Numbered from the stretch's first letter, positions 12,236 through 21,098 are shown. The stretch is DNA of 64,000 bases from Pseudomonas fluorescens (GCF_019212185.1 NZ_CP078138.1:3268501-3332500); one strand, 5' to 3'. Notes: generated by a model from the sequence alone, not told the origin. Program-made: numbers and translations.

Positions 12236-13399
12236 ATGCAGCAGGTTCCCAATGAAGGCGTTGTCAGCGCCATGTCCCAGGCCGGCGATGCCCAACAGGC
12301 CGCCCAGGAACTGGCGGGGCAGTTGTTGCATCCGCACCTGGGCTTCGTACTGTTCTTCTGTTCGGCCGAGTACGACCTGCAGGCGCTGGGCCAGGCCTTG
12401 CAGGAAAGTTTCGGCGGGATTCGCCTGGTGGGCTGCACCAGCGCCGGCGAAATCACCCCTCAGGGCTATGGCCGCAACTGCGTCAGCGCGGTGGGCTTTG
12501 ACCATCGGCACTTCTCCATCTCGACCGAATTAATCGACGAAATGGAGCACTTCAGCCTGATCGACGCCCAGCAGATGGTCGAACGCCTGGTCAGTGGCTG
12601 TCGCAGCAACACACTGGCGCCGATCAAGGGCAACAGCTTCGCCCTGACCCTGCTCGATGGCCTGTCGAGCCGAGAGGAAATGGTTCTCGCGGCCCTCAGC
12701 GCGGCCCTCGGTGACATCCCGCATTTCGGCGGTTCAGCCGGCGACGACAACTACCTGACCCACACCCACGTCTATTTTGGTGGCGAATTCCACAGTGGTG
12801 CGGCGGTGGTGGTACTGGTCAACACTTGGCTGGACTTCGAAGTTTTCACCACCCACCACATCCTCCCGCGAGAGGAAAAACTGGTGGTGACCGGTGCCGA
12901 CAGTGCCTCCCGGCGGGTGTTTGAGCTTAACGCAGAGCCCGCCGCCGAGGAGTACGCGCGGCACATCGGCGTGCCGGTGAGCGAGCTGGATCACCGGATC
13001 TTCGCCGCGCATCCGTTGGCGGTGCGGATCAACCAGCAATATTACGTGCGCGCAATCCAGCAGGTGCATGCCGACCTGAGCCTGAGTTTTTACTGCGCCG
13101 TGGAAAACGGCATTGTCCTCACCGCCATGACCCCCGGGCCCATGCTGCCGAACCTGGAACAACTGTTCGATGGCCTGCAGGAACGCCTCGGCGAGCTGCT
13201 GCTGACCATTGGCTGCGACTGTTTTCTGCGCCGCCTGGAGTTGCAGGATGCGGGCAGCCTGGAACAGATCGGTGGCTTCCTGCGCGAGCAGCGGGTGATG
13301 GGCTTCAACACCTACGGAGAACAGTTCAATGGCATGCATATCAACCAGACGTTCACCGGGGTTGCCATTGCCCGTGGCCGCGCTCCCGGACACCGCTGA
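12236..13399 (+). CDS. nosP: FIST-domain nitric oxide-sensing haem protein
   Basis: A protein of 387 residues composed of an N-terminal FIST domain (about 25-215, VGCTSAGEI and HFGGSAGDD motifs) and a FIST C-terminal domain (about 225-370, ending GFNTYGEQF). In P. aeruginosa the NO sensor NosP (PA1975) is a haem-binding FIST protein encoded directly upstream of the hybrid kinase NahK and inhibits its autophosphorylation. The same gene order and an overlap with the kinase frame are seen here, so orthology is likely. Haem binding itself cannot be read from the sequence. GGAGG precedes the ATG. Confidence 0.86.
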   Translation: MQQVPNEGVVSAMSQAGDAQQAAQELAGQLLHPHLGFVLFFCSAEYDLQALGQALQESFGGIRLVGCTSAGEITPQGYGRNCVSAVGFDHRHFSISTELIDEMEHFSLIDAQQMVERLVSGCRSNTLAPIKGNSFALTLLDGLSSREEMVLAALSAALGDIPHFGGSAGDDNYLTHTHVYFGGEFHSGAAVVVLVNTWLDFEVFTTHHILPREEKLVVTGADSASRRVFELNAEPAAEEYARHIGVPVSELDHRIFAAHPLAVRINQQYYVRAIQQVHADLSLSFYCAVENGIVLTAMTPGPMLPNLEQLFDGLQERLGELLLTIGCDCFLRRLELQDAGSLEQIGGFLREQRVMGFNTYGEQFNGMHINQTFTGVAIARGRAPGHR

Positions 13400-15962
13400 G
13401 CTGCAGGCGCAGATTGCCGAGCTGCAGCGTGACAAGGCGAAACTGCAACGGATCAACAGTGCGCTGATCGAGCGCATCGAATCCGGCAGCACCCGTGGCA
13501 ACGACCCCTACGCGGCGTTCCAGCATTCAGTGGTGCTGGCCGAACAGGTGCGTGAGCGAACCGATGCGCTGAACCAGGCGATGGCCGAGCTCAAGGCCGG
13601 CAACCACCTGCTCAGCGAAGCACGCCTGCGTGCCGAGACCGCGCACCAGCACCTGATCGATGCCATCGAAAGCATTTCCGACGCCTTTGTGCTGTTCGAC
13701 TCGGACCAACGCATCGTGTTGTGCAACAGTCGCTTCAAGGCGTTCTGGAGCAACTGCCGGGTGCGTATTATTGCCGGCATGCGCCTGAGCGAGGTCAAGC
13801 GGTTGATGGCCGGCACTGGGCTGTTTACCGAGGAACCGCGCGGGCACGCCGACGAAAATCTTCTGTATCGCCTGCAAAATGGCCGCTGGCTGCAGGTCAG
13901 CGAGCGCCCGACCCAAGAGGGCGGGCGGGTGATCCTGTTCACCGACATTACCGACGTCAAACTCAATGAAACCCTGCGCCGCGAGCAGGCGGTGGCGCAG
14001 AAGTCCCACCTGTTACAGCGGGCGGTGGACAATCTCTCGCAAGGGGTGGCGATGGTCAATGCCGAGGGCATCCTCGAGCTGTGGAACCGGCGCTTTCTGG
14101 AACTCAGCGGGCTGGCGCCGGTAGCGGCCCATCGACCGTTCGCCGAGGTGATTGGCGACAGCGAGCTGCAACTGCTAACCCCGGCCAGCCGCGACCACAA
14201 CGGCCGTCCGGTGCAGGAATGCGAACAGCGCCTGTACGATGGCCGGGTTCTGGAAATCCGCACCCATCCGTTGCCTACCGGCGGCTTCGTCAACACCTTT
14301 ACCGACATCACCGAGCGCTACCAGCACGCCGAAGCCCTGGCTGAAAGCGAACGCTGGATCCGCCTGATCACCGACCATGTGCCGGCGCTGATTGCCTACC
14401 TCAACGCCGATCTGGTCTACGAGTTCACCAACAAGGTCTACGAGCAGTGGTACTGCTGGCCACGGGGCGTGATGCTCGGCCAGAGTCTGCGCGAAGTGCA
14501 CAGCGAGCAGCACTACCAGCGCCTGGAGTCCTACGTGGCGCGGGCGCTGGCCGGGGAGAGTGTGACCTTCGAGTTCGCCGAGACCAACATCAACAACCAG
14601 GAGCGCTACATGCTGCGTTCCTACGTGCCCAATCGCCTGGCCACCGGCGAAGTGGTGGGGATTTTCGTCCTGATTCGCGACATCACCGAGCGTCGGCGCA
14701 CCGCCGAGGCGCTGCACCAGGCCTATCAAAGCCTGGAGTTGCGGGTACGTGAACGCACGGCGGAACTGACCACCCTCAACGACCAACTGCGCAGCGAGAT
14801 CGATGAGCGTCGCCGTGTCGAGTCGCGCCTGCGCGAGGCTAAGCTGGACGCCGAACGGGCCAATCTGTCGAAAACCAAATTTCTTGCGGCAGTCAGCCAC
14901 GACTTGCTGCAACCGCTGAATGCCGCACGTCTGTTCACCAGCGCCTTGCTTGAACGCCGCGAGCCACTGGCCAATGAGAATCTGGTGCGCAATGTCAGCA
15001 ATTCGCTGGAGGACGTGGAGAATCTGTTGGGCACCCTGGTGGATATTTCCAAGCTGGATGCCGGCGTGATCACCCCGGACATCGCACCCTTCGCCTTGAG
15101 CGAGCTGCTGGAGAACCTTGCCGCCGAGTACACCCAGGTCGCCCGCAGCGAAGGCCTGGCCCTGCATTTTGTCGGTTGCTCGGCGCTGGTGCGCAGCGAC
15201 ATCCAGTTACTGGCGCGGATCCTGCGCAATCTGCTGAGCAATGCCATCCGCTACACCTATAGTGGGCGTGTGGTGCTGGGCTGCCGGCGCAAGCACCAGC
15301 GTTTGTCGATCGAGGTCTGGGACAGCGGCATGGGCATCGCTGAGGATCGCCTGGAAGAAATTTTCCAGGAGTTCAAGCGCGGTGATGTACAGCGTCCCCA
15401 TCAGGATCGGGGGCTGGGGTTGGGCCTGGCGATTGTCGAGAAAATCGCCGGGATTCTTGGCCACCGGATCCACGTGCGCTCGTGGCCGGGCAAGGGTTCG
15501 ATGTTCGCCATCGAAGTCCCCCTCAGCGCGACCGCGCCCAAAGCTTTACCCAACCTGGTCATGAGCGAACCGATGCTCGAGCGTTTGCGCGGGGCACGGG
15601 TCTGGGTGCTGGATAACGACGCGGCGATTTGCGCCGGCATGCGCACCTTGCTCGAAGGCTGGGGCTGTCGGGTGGTGACCGCGCTGTCGGAACAGGACTT
15701 GGCACGGCAGGTCGATAACTACCACGCCGAAGCCGATTTGCTGATTGCCGACTATCATCTGGACGATGAGCAAAACGGGGTCGATGCCGTGGCCCGGATC
15801 AACGCCCGGCGCGGTTCGGCGATTCCGGCGATGATGATAACGGCCAATTACAGCAACGAACTCAAACAGCAGATCCGCGAGCTGGGCCATACCCTGATGC
15901 ACAAACCGGTGCGGCCGATGAAGTTGAAGACGGCGATGAGTCATCTGTTGGGTAGGCCGTGA
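13329..15962 (+). CDS. nahK: PAS-containing hybrid histidine kinase, NahK-like
   Basis: Up to 877 residues: an N-terminal coiled coil (about 22-60), three PAS/PAC modules (about 110-215, 230-335 and 345-465, ending in FTDITD, FTDITE and IRDITE), a second coiled coil (about 470-510), HisKA with phospho-acceptor H524 (AAVSHDLLQPLN), HATPase_c (NLLSNAIRY, GLGLGLAIV) and a receiver domain with phospho-acceptor D808 (LLIADYHLDD). The first ATG overlaps nosP by 71 nt. A GTG at 13374 would shorten the overlap and start nearer the coiled coil, so the start is open. In P. aeruginosa NahK signals through HptB to control biofilm dispersal, which suggests an NO-responsive phosphorelay here. No HptB gene lies in the window. 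Confidence 0.87.
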   Translation: MACISTRRSPGLPLPVAALPDTAELQAQIAELQRDKAKLQRINSALIERIESGSTRGNDPYAAFQHSVVLAEQVRERTDALNQAMAELKAGNHLLSEARLRAETAHQHLIDAIESISDAFVLFDSDQRIVLCNSRFKAFWSNCRVRIIAGMRLSEVKRLMAGTGLFTEEPRGHADENLLYRLQNGRWLQVSERPTQEGGRVILFTDITDVKLNETLRREQAVAQKSHLLQRAVDNLSQGVAMVNAEGILELWNRRFLELSGLAPVAAHRPFAEVIGDSELQLLTPASRDHNGRPVQECEQRLYDGRVLEIRTHPLPTGGFVNTFTDITERYQHAEALAESERWIRLITDHVPALIAYLNADLVYEFTNKVYEQWYCWPRGVMLGQSLREVHSEQHYQRLESYVARALAGESVTFEFAETNINNQERYMLRSYVPNRLATGEVVGIFVLIRDITERRRTAEALHQAYQSLELRVRERTAELTTLNDQLRSEIDERRRVESRLREAKLDAERANLSKTKFLAAVSHDLLQPLNAARLFTSALLERREPLANENLVRNVSNSLEDVENLLGTLVDISKLDAGVITPDIAPFALSELLENLAAEYTQVARSEGLALHFVGCSALVRSDIQLLARILRNLLSNAIRYTYSGRVVLGCRRKHQRLSIEVWDSGMGIAEDRLEEIFQEFKRGDVQRPHQDRGLGLGLAIVEKIAGILGHRIHVRSWPGKGSMFAIEVPLSATAPKALPNLVMSEPMLERLRGARVWVLDNDAAICAGMRTLLEGWGCRVVTALSEQDLARQVDNYHAEADLLIADYHLDDEQNGVDAVARINARRGSAIPAMMITANYSNELKQQIRELGHTLMHKPVRPMKLKTAMSHLLGRP

Positions 15963-16070
15963 GGCGAAGCCATGCAAAACCTGGCGGTGGCGGGTATTCT
16001 TGCTCCTTGGTTCAGGCCTGACATAGAAACCTGTAGGCGGTATTGCGGAATTGGGGGGAGAGGTTCGAAC

Positions 16071-16817
16071 ATGGAAAAAGTCATCATCATCACCGGAGGC
16101 GGTCGCGGGATTGGCGCGGCCACGGCGCTGCTGGCCGCAGAGCAAGGCTATCGCATCTGCATCAACTATCAGGCCGATGAAGACTCCGCGCACAAGGTCC
16201 TGGAGCAAGTCCTGGCCCTCGGTGCCCAGGCGATCGCGGTGCGTGCCGATGTCAGCATCGAGGATGAAGTCATCAGCCTGTTCCAGCGCGTCGACCACGA
16301 ACTGGGCCGGGTCACCGCGCTGGTGAACAATGCCGGCACGGTCGGGCACAAATCCCGGGTCGAGGAGATGTCCGAGCTCCGTATCCTCAAGATCATGAAA
16401 ACCAATGTCCTGGGTCCGATCCTCTGTGCCAAGCATGCCGTGCTGCGCATGTCGCCCAAGCACGGCGGGCAGGGCGGCAGCATCGTCAACGTCTCGTCGG
16501 TGGCCGCACGTCTCGGCTCGCCGGGCGAATACGTCGACTACGCCGCCTCCAAGGGCGCGCTGGATACCTTCACCATCGGTCTATCCAAGGAAGTCGCCGG
16601 CGAAGGCATTCGCGTCAACGCCGTGCGCCCGGGCTATATCTACACCGACTTCCACGCCCTGAGCGGCGATGCCGATCGGGTCAGCAAACTCGAATCGGCG
16701 ATTCCCATGGCCCGTGGCGGACGCCCGGAAGAAGTGGCCGAGGCAATCATCTGGCTGCTGTCGGACAAGGCGTCGTACTCCACCGGGACTTTCATCGAAC
16801 TCGGCGGCGGCCGCTAG
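16071..16817 (+). CDS. Short-chain dehydrogenase/reductase
   Basis: A classical SDR of 248 residues: TGGGRGIG cofactor motif (about 8-15), NNAGT (about 86), catalytic serine in NVSSVAA, YxxxK as YAASKGA, and a C-terminal GGGR. The aspartate or arginine position after beta-2 (INYQAD) favours NADP(H), though this is inference. The start at MEKVIIIT follows GGGGGAGAGG; an in-frame extension back to 15972 lacks such a site. The gene follows nahK by 108 bp on the same strand, but a functional link is not evident. The substrate is unknown. Its TAG stop overlaps the stop of the converging regulator gene. Confidence 0.88.
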   Translation: MEKVIIITGGGRGIGAATALLAAEQGYRICINYQADEDSAHKVLEQVLALGAQAIAVRADVSIEDEVISLFQRVDHELGRVTALVNNAGTVGHKSRVEEMSELRILKIMKTNVLGPILCAKHAVLRMSPKHGGQGGSIVNVSSVAARLGSPGEYVDYAASKGALDTFTIGLSKEVAGEGIRVNAVRPGYIYTDFHALSGDADRVSKLESAIPMARGGRPEEVAEAIIWLLSDKASYSTGTFIELGGGR

Positions 16818-18223
16818 AACGACCGCACGATGCGGCCGAGGGTTTCCATGGCCTTTTCGCTGTCCTCGGTCCACGGGCTGCCGTAGTTCAGGCGGATGCA
16901 GTTGCGAAAGCGCTGGGTCGGCGAAAAGATCGGCCCCGGCGCGATGCTGATGCCCTGGGCCAGGGCCATCTGGAACAACTTCAACGAATCCATCTGCGCC
17001 GGCAACTCCAGCCACAGGAAGTAGCCGCCGGCCGGCTGGCTGACCCGGGTCTGCGCTGGAAAGTAACGGGCAATCGCCGCCAACATCGCACTCTGTTGTT
17101 CTTCCAGGGCGTAGCGCAGCTTGCGCAGGTGGCGGTCGTAGCCGCCGTGTTGCAGGTAGTCGGCAATCGCCGCCTGGGCCGGCATCGAGGCGCAGAGCGA
17201 GGTCATCAGTTTCAGCCGTTCGATTTTCTGCGCATAACGACCGGCCGCCACCCAGCCGATCCGATAGCCGGGCGCCAGGCTCTTGGCGAACGAACCGCAA
17301 TGCATTACCAGCCCTTCGGTGTCGAACGCCTTGGCCGGCTTGGGCGCCTGTTGCCCGTAATAGAGCTCAGCGTACACGTCGTCTTCAATCAGCGGCACCT
17401 GATGGCGACGCAGCAACTCCACCAGTTCCTGCTTCTTCGCCTCGGGCATGGTCGCGCCCATCGGGTTCTGGAAGCTGGTCATGCACCAGCAGGCCTTGAT
17501 CGGATGGCGCTCTAGGGTTTGCGCCAGCACCCCGAGGTCGATGCCATCGCGCGAGTGCACGGGGATTTCCACGGCCTTGAGTTTCAGCCGTTCCAGCACT
17601 TGCAGGCTGGCATAGAACGCTGGGGCCTCAATGGCCACCAGGTCGCCGGGTTCGGTGACCGCCTGCAGGCACAGGTTCAGGGCTTCCAGCGCGCCGTTGG
17701 TGATCAGCAGTTCTTCCATGGGCAACATCAGCCCGCCGACCATGTAGCGCAGGGCGATTTGCCGGCGCAATTGTGGGTTGCCTGGCGACAGGTCGGTGAC
17801 CACCATCCGTGGGTCCATCTCGCGGCTGGCACTGGCCAGCGAGCGTGCCAGGCGTTGCAGCGGAAACAGGGCCGGGCTGGGGAATGCCGAGCCGAAGGGC
17901 ACGGTGTGCGGGTCCTTGATCGAGTCGAGTACCGAGAACACCAGTTCGCTGACGTCGACTTCGGTGGACTCGTTGACCTCGCTGCTGATCACCGGCTCCG
18001 AGAACGGGCTGGGCGCGTGGGTGTTGACGAAGTAGCCGGAGCGCGGCCGGGCGCGGATCAGCCCACGGCGCTCCAACAGGTAATAGGCCTGGAACACCGT
18101 GGACGGGCTGACCCCGTAAGTCTGGCTGGCGTAGCGCACCGACGGCACGCGCTGGCCGGGGCCAAGCACACCGGAGCGGATCAGTTCGGCAATGTCGTCA
18201 GCGAATTTTTCGTAGCGTTTCAT
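16814..18223 (-). CDS. MocR-type GntR regulator with aminotransferase-like domain
   Basis: A 469-residue chimera: an N-terminal GntR winged helix (about 1-70, YEKFADDIAELIRSGVLGPGQRVPSVR) joined by a linker to a fold type I aminotransferase domain (about 110-469). The PLP lysine is in GSFAKSLAPGYRIGW, with the conserved ASFQNP-like SFQNPMG and the aspartate in LIEDDVYAEL. MocR proteins use the PLP domain as an effector sensor for amino compounds rather than for catalysis. Its target is unknown: ccoG is the next gene upstream on the same strand and the SDR lies downstream. ATG 18223 (MKRYEKF) is preferred over ATG 18244 because it matches the usual domain start. Confidence 0.88.
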   Translation of the reverse strand: MKRYEKFADDIAELIRSGVLGPGQRVPSVRYASQTYGVSPSTVFQAYYLLERRGLIRARPRSGYFVNTHAPSPFSEPVISSEVNESTEVDVSELVFSVLDSIKDPHTVPFGSAFPSPALFPLQRLARSLASASREMDPRMVVTDLSPGNPQLRRQIALRYMVGGLMLPMEELLITNGALEALNLCLQAVTEPGDLVAIEAPAFYASLQVLERLKLKAVEIPVHSRDGIDLGVLAQTLERHPIKACWCMTSFQNPMGATMPEAKKQELVELLRRHQVPLIEDDVYAELYYGQQAPKPAKAFDTEGLVMHCGSFAKSLAPGYRIGWVAAGRYAQKIERLKLMTSLCASMPAQAAIADYLQHGGYDRHLRKLRYALEEQQSAMLAAIARYFPAQTRVSQPAGGYFLWLELPAQMDSLKLFQMALAQGISIAPGPIFSPTQRFRNCIRLNYGSPWTEDSEKAMETLGRIVRSF

Positions 18224-18298
18224 TGAGGGCCCGATGGGTGTCATTCAGGAAGATCGCGGTGCTTGTTTCGCCGAGCGGCGGAGTGCCGCCCGGTCAAT

Positions 18299-18321
18299 GT
18301 GGGAGCGAGCCTGCTCGCGAA
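18299..18321. repeat. Single REP palindrome
   Basis: One copy of the GTGGGAGCGAGCCTGCTCGC element lies between the ccoG stop and the MocR gene start. No inverted partner is nearby. Confidence 0.8.
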
Positions 18322-18343
18322 TGCAGCACCGCAGTGTAATGGC

Positions 18344-19756
18344 TCAACGGTTGGTCGGCGCAACAAACCGGCTTTTCGCCACGCTGTTGACCTCGGGCTC
18401 GTCGCTGTCGGTCACCTTGAAGTACAGGGTCTGCGAGCTGCGGTCGGCCTTGTCGGCCAGCATCGCTACTGACACCGGCACATCGAGGATCTCGCCGGGA
18501 GCCAGGCTCAACTCGGTCTTGCCCTGGAGCTGGAAGCCGTCGGCGTCCACCAGCGACAATTGATAGTCCTGGCGTTGCTGGGTCTTGTTGATGACCTTGA
18601 GACTGTAGATGTTCTCGATCTGGCCCTGACTGTTTTCGCGGAACAGGCCGCGGTCCTTGCTGACGTCCAGCGACACCATCGGCCGTTCCATCAGCGCCAG
18701 CACCAGCGCGCCGATCATCACCACCAGCACCAGGGTGTAACCCACCAGTCGCGGGCGCAGCAGGTGGGTCTTGCCGCCCTGCAACTGGTGCTCCGAGGTG
18801 TAGCTGATCAGGCCACGGGCGTAGCCCATCTTGTCCATGATCGAGTCGCAGGCATCGATGCACGCCGCGCAGCCAATGCATTCCATCTGCAGGCCGTCGC
18901 GGATGTCGATACCGGTGGGGCAGACCTGCACGCACAGCTGGCAGTCGATGCAATCGCCGAGGCCGACAGCCGCCGGTTTCACCTCGCGTTTGCGCGGGCC
19001 GCGATTTTCGCCACGGGCACTGTCGTAGGAGATGGTCAGGGTGTCCTTGTCGAACATCACGCTTTGGAACCGGGCGTACGGGCACATGTGCATGCAAACC
19101 GCTTCGCGCAGCCAGCCGGCGTTGATGTAGGTCGCGGCAGTGAAGAACAGCACCCAGAAAAGGCTGACGCCGGCCATTTGCAGGGTCAGCAGCTCTTCGG
19201 CCAACGGCCGGATCGGGGTGAAGTAGCCGACGAAGGTCAGGCCGGTCATGACGCTGATCGCCAGCCACATCGTGTGCTTGGCCGAACGCCGCAGCAGCTT
19301 GTTCAGGGTCCACGGCGCCGCTTGCAGCTTGATCCGCTGGTTGCGTTCGCCCTCGGTGACCTTTTCGCACCACATGAACAGCCAGGTGAACGAGCTTTGC
19401 GGGCAGGTGTAGCCACACCAGACCCGCCCGGCAAACACAGTGATAGCGAACAGGCCGAAGGCGCAGATGATCAGCAGCGCCGATAACAGGATGAAATCCT
19501 GAGGCCAGAAGGTGGCGCCGAAGATGTGGAATTTGCTTTCCGAGAGGTCCCAGAGCACGGCCTGGCGCCCACCCCAGTTCAGCCACACGGTGCCGAAGAA
19601 GGCTAAAAACAGAAAGCCCGCGCCGGCGACGCGCAGGTTGCGGAACAAACCGGTGAAGCTCCGGGTGTGGATCTGGTTGTCGCTGGATTTGGCCTTCATC
19701 TTTGGACGCGAAGGCTCGAATGTTTCTACTAATCGGACGGGGATTTTTTCGCTCAT
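18344..19756 (-). CDS. ccoG: Cytochrome c oxidase accessory protein CcoG (FixG/RdxA)
   Basis: A 470-residue membrane ferredoxin-like protein that helps deliver copper (Cu2+ reduction) to the cbb3-type cytochrome oxidase. It has several membrane segments (about 40-60, 85-110, 160-185, 195-215 and 335-355), a cysteine pair in VWCGYTCPQS, two 4Fe-4S clusters (CIDCQLCVQVCP and CIGCAACIDACD) and a periplasmic C-terminal Ig-like FixG domain (about 360-470). It is alone: no ccoNOPQ, ccoH, ccoI or ccoS lies in the window. ATG 19756 (MSEKIPVRL) is taken as the start. The ATG at 19780 is also in frame, and the leader carries a short duplicated ATGAGCGAAA (see findings). Confidence 0.93.
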   Translation of the reverse strand: MSEKIPVRLVETFEPSRPKMKAKSSDNQIHTRSFTGLFRNLRVAGAGFLFLAFFGTVWLNWGGRQAVLWDLSESKFHIFGATFWPQDFILLSALLIICAFGLFAITVFAGRVWCGYTCPQSSFTWLFMWCEKVTEGERNQRIKLQAAPWTLNKLLRRSAKHTMWLAISVMTGLTFVGYFTPIRPLAEELLTLQMAGVSLFWVLFFTAATYINAGWLREAVCMHMCPYARFQSVMFDKDTLTISYDSARGENRGPRKREVKPAAVGLGDCIDCQLCVQVCPTGIDIRDGLQMECIGCAACIDACDSIMDKMGYARGLISYTSEHQLQGGKTHLLRPRLVGYTLVLVVMIGALVLALMERPMVSLDVSKDRGLFRENSQGQIENIYSLKVINKTQQRQDYQLSLVDADGFQLQGKTELSLAPGEILDVPVSVAMLADKADRSSQTLYFKVTDSDEPEVNSVAKSRFVAPTNR

Positions 19757-19937
19757 GGTCTTTCGCTCATCAGCCTCCATCAGGCCGATGCACTATGAGC
19801 GCGCAACTGTTTGCATAACAGACTCAGGTATTGGATAAAAAAGCGGATCAGATGCGTTGCACAAGCGCCCCTGCGACAACTTGATGCACCCCGCCAGGCG
19901 TGCCGCGAGCGCCTGACACAGGGCGTTCGCGGCGGTT

Positions 19938-19951
19938 GTGATCTGTATCAG
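19938..19951 (-). promoter_or_regulatory. Candidate ANR/FNR box upstream of ccoG
   Basis: GTGAT-CTGT-ATCAG matches the FNR/ANR consensus TTGAT-N4-ATCAA at 8 of 10 defined positions. It lies 182 nt upstream of the ccoG start, directly after the DUF3203 stop codon. ANR control would fit a gene for microaerobic oxidase assembly, but the distance implies a long leader, so this is tentative. Confidence 0.35.
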
Positions 19952-20185
19952 TTAAATCACCGAATCACTGTCGGTGACCCGCAGGTGTCGGCGTCCATCG
20001 GTGGCGCCTGCTACGGTCAATGCGTCGGCTTCTGCTTCGGTGATGAACACGCGCCGGCCGTCGAGGTCGACCGCCGACATGGATTTCTCGCCGTCAGTGA
20101 TCACCGTTACGTCGGCCGCCAGGCGAATTTCTTCGCCGTTCTCGGTGATGAAAAAACAGGTCTGGTTTTCGATGCGTACAGGCAT
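19952..20185 (-). CDS. Small DUF3203-like protein
   Basis: A 77-residue hypothetical protein (MPVRIENQTCFFITENGEEIR ...). It looks like the short, Pseudomonas-restricted DUF3203 family: a compact all-beta pattern with the segments VTVITDGEKSM and RRVFITEAEADAL. GGAG stands 8 nt before the ATG, which decides this start against the longer open frame reaching 20638. No signal peptide or membrane segment. Function is unknown. It is divergent from the mgtC-like gene and upstream of ccoG on the same strand. Confidence 0.78.
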   Translation of the reverse strand: MPVRIENQTCFFITENGEEIRLAADVTVITDGEKSMSAVDLDGRRVFITEAEADALTVAGATDGRRHLRVTDSDSVI

Positions 20186-20305
20186 GGGATTCTCCAGTTG
20201 GGCGGATCTATTCTTTAGGGGGCAGGCCGCGCGCATCGTTCGCTGCAACCGATTAGCGGTCAGTGCTGTCCATCGACTATCCCTGCACCTTTCGAGGACT
20301 CCCCG

Positions 20306-20803
20306 ATGGACGCCTGGTGGCACCAAGTCTGGATCACTCTGCAAGCCGAATTCGCCGATATCGGCGACGCCGCACAACTGACCCGCATCACCGTGCGCCT
20401 GCTGATCGCCGCGTTGCTGGGGGCGATCCTCGGCTTCGAACGGGAGCAGAAAGGCAAGGCCGCCGGCGTGCGTACCCACATGCTGGTGGCCATGGGTGCG
20501 GCGCTGTTCGTGTTGGTGCCGCAAGTTGCAGGCGCAGAGTCCGACGCCATGAGCCGGGTGGTCCAGGGCGTGATCGCCGGTATCGGCTTCCTCGGCGCCG
20601 GGACCATCCTGAAAAACAAGGACGGCGACGAAAGCCACGTCAAAGGCCTGACCACCGCCGCCGGGCTGTGGATGACCGCCGCCATCGGCGTCGCCGCCGG
20701 ACTGGGGCGAGAGTCGACGGCGGTGCTGAGTACGTTGCTGGCGTTGGCGGTGTTCAGTGTGATGCCGGTCATTGTGCGGTGGCTGGATAAAGACGAGCAG
20801 TGA
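20306..20803 (+). CDS. MgtC/SapB-family inner membrane protein
   Basis: A 165-residue membrane protein with about four to five hydrophobic segments. The family motifs LLGAILGFEREQKGKAAGVRTHMLV and GIGFLGAGTILK are present, followed by GLTTAAGLWMTAAIGVAAGLG. MgtC proteins modulate ATP synthase, phosphate uptake and survival at low Mg2+; many pseudomonad paralogues such as this one lack the C-terminal ACT-like domain and have no defined role. The length here covers only the membrane part. GAGGA precedes the ATG. Confidence 0.88.
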   Translation: MDAWWHQVWITLQAEFADIGDAAQLTRITVRLLIAALLGAILGFEREQKGKAAGVRTHMLVAMGAALFVLVPQVAGAESDAMSRVVQGVIAGIGFLGAGTILKNKDGDESHVKGLTTAAGLWMTAAIGVAAGLGRESTAVLSTLLALAVFSVMPVIVRWLDKDEQ

Positions 20804-20847
20804 CGACCGTCATGGGATCGTCAACTGGCTCGCGCAGGATCAGTGGT

Positions 20848-21009
20848 TTACACCCGAATCGGCGGTTCCTCCGGCGGTGGATCACCCACCGGCGGCATGG
20901 TGCCGGGTGGTACCGGGTCTTTTTCCGGGACGGGCTCGGGGTCGGTGGGCGGCAGGATCGGTTGGTCGATGTTTGGATCCGGCGTTTCTGGTGGGGTCGG
21001 TATGCTCAT
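20848..21009 (-). CDS. Proline-rich micro-protein, 53 residues
   Basis: A short acidic peptide with 21 prolines among 53 residues (MSIPTPPETPDPNIDQP ... DPPPEEPPIRV) and no cysteine, signal peptide or membrane segment. AGAGG lies ahead of the ATG at 21009, supporting translation from this codon rather than from the longer frame reaching 21057. Similar short Pro/Asp/Glu-rich ORFs occur in pseudomonad genomes, to my recollection, without known function. It converges on the mgtC-like gene and diverges from glgE. The composition suggests an extended, unstructured chain. Confidence 0.6.
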   Translation of the reverse strand: MSIPTPPETPDPNIDQPILPPTDPEPVPEKDPVPPGTMPPVGDPPPEEPPIRV

Positions 21010-21098
21010 CGTGGTGGCCTCTTTTGTGCTTGGCTTAGTGCGATGGACCGCAGGCACGGTGAATTGATTCCACCGTCTGGCGGATTGCAGATCCGGCT

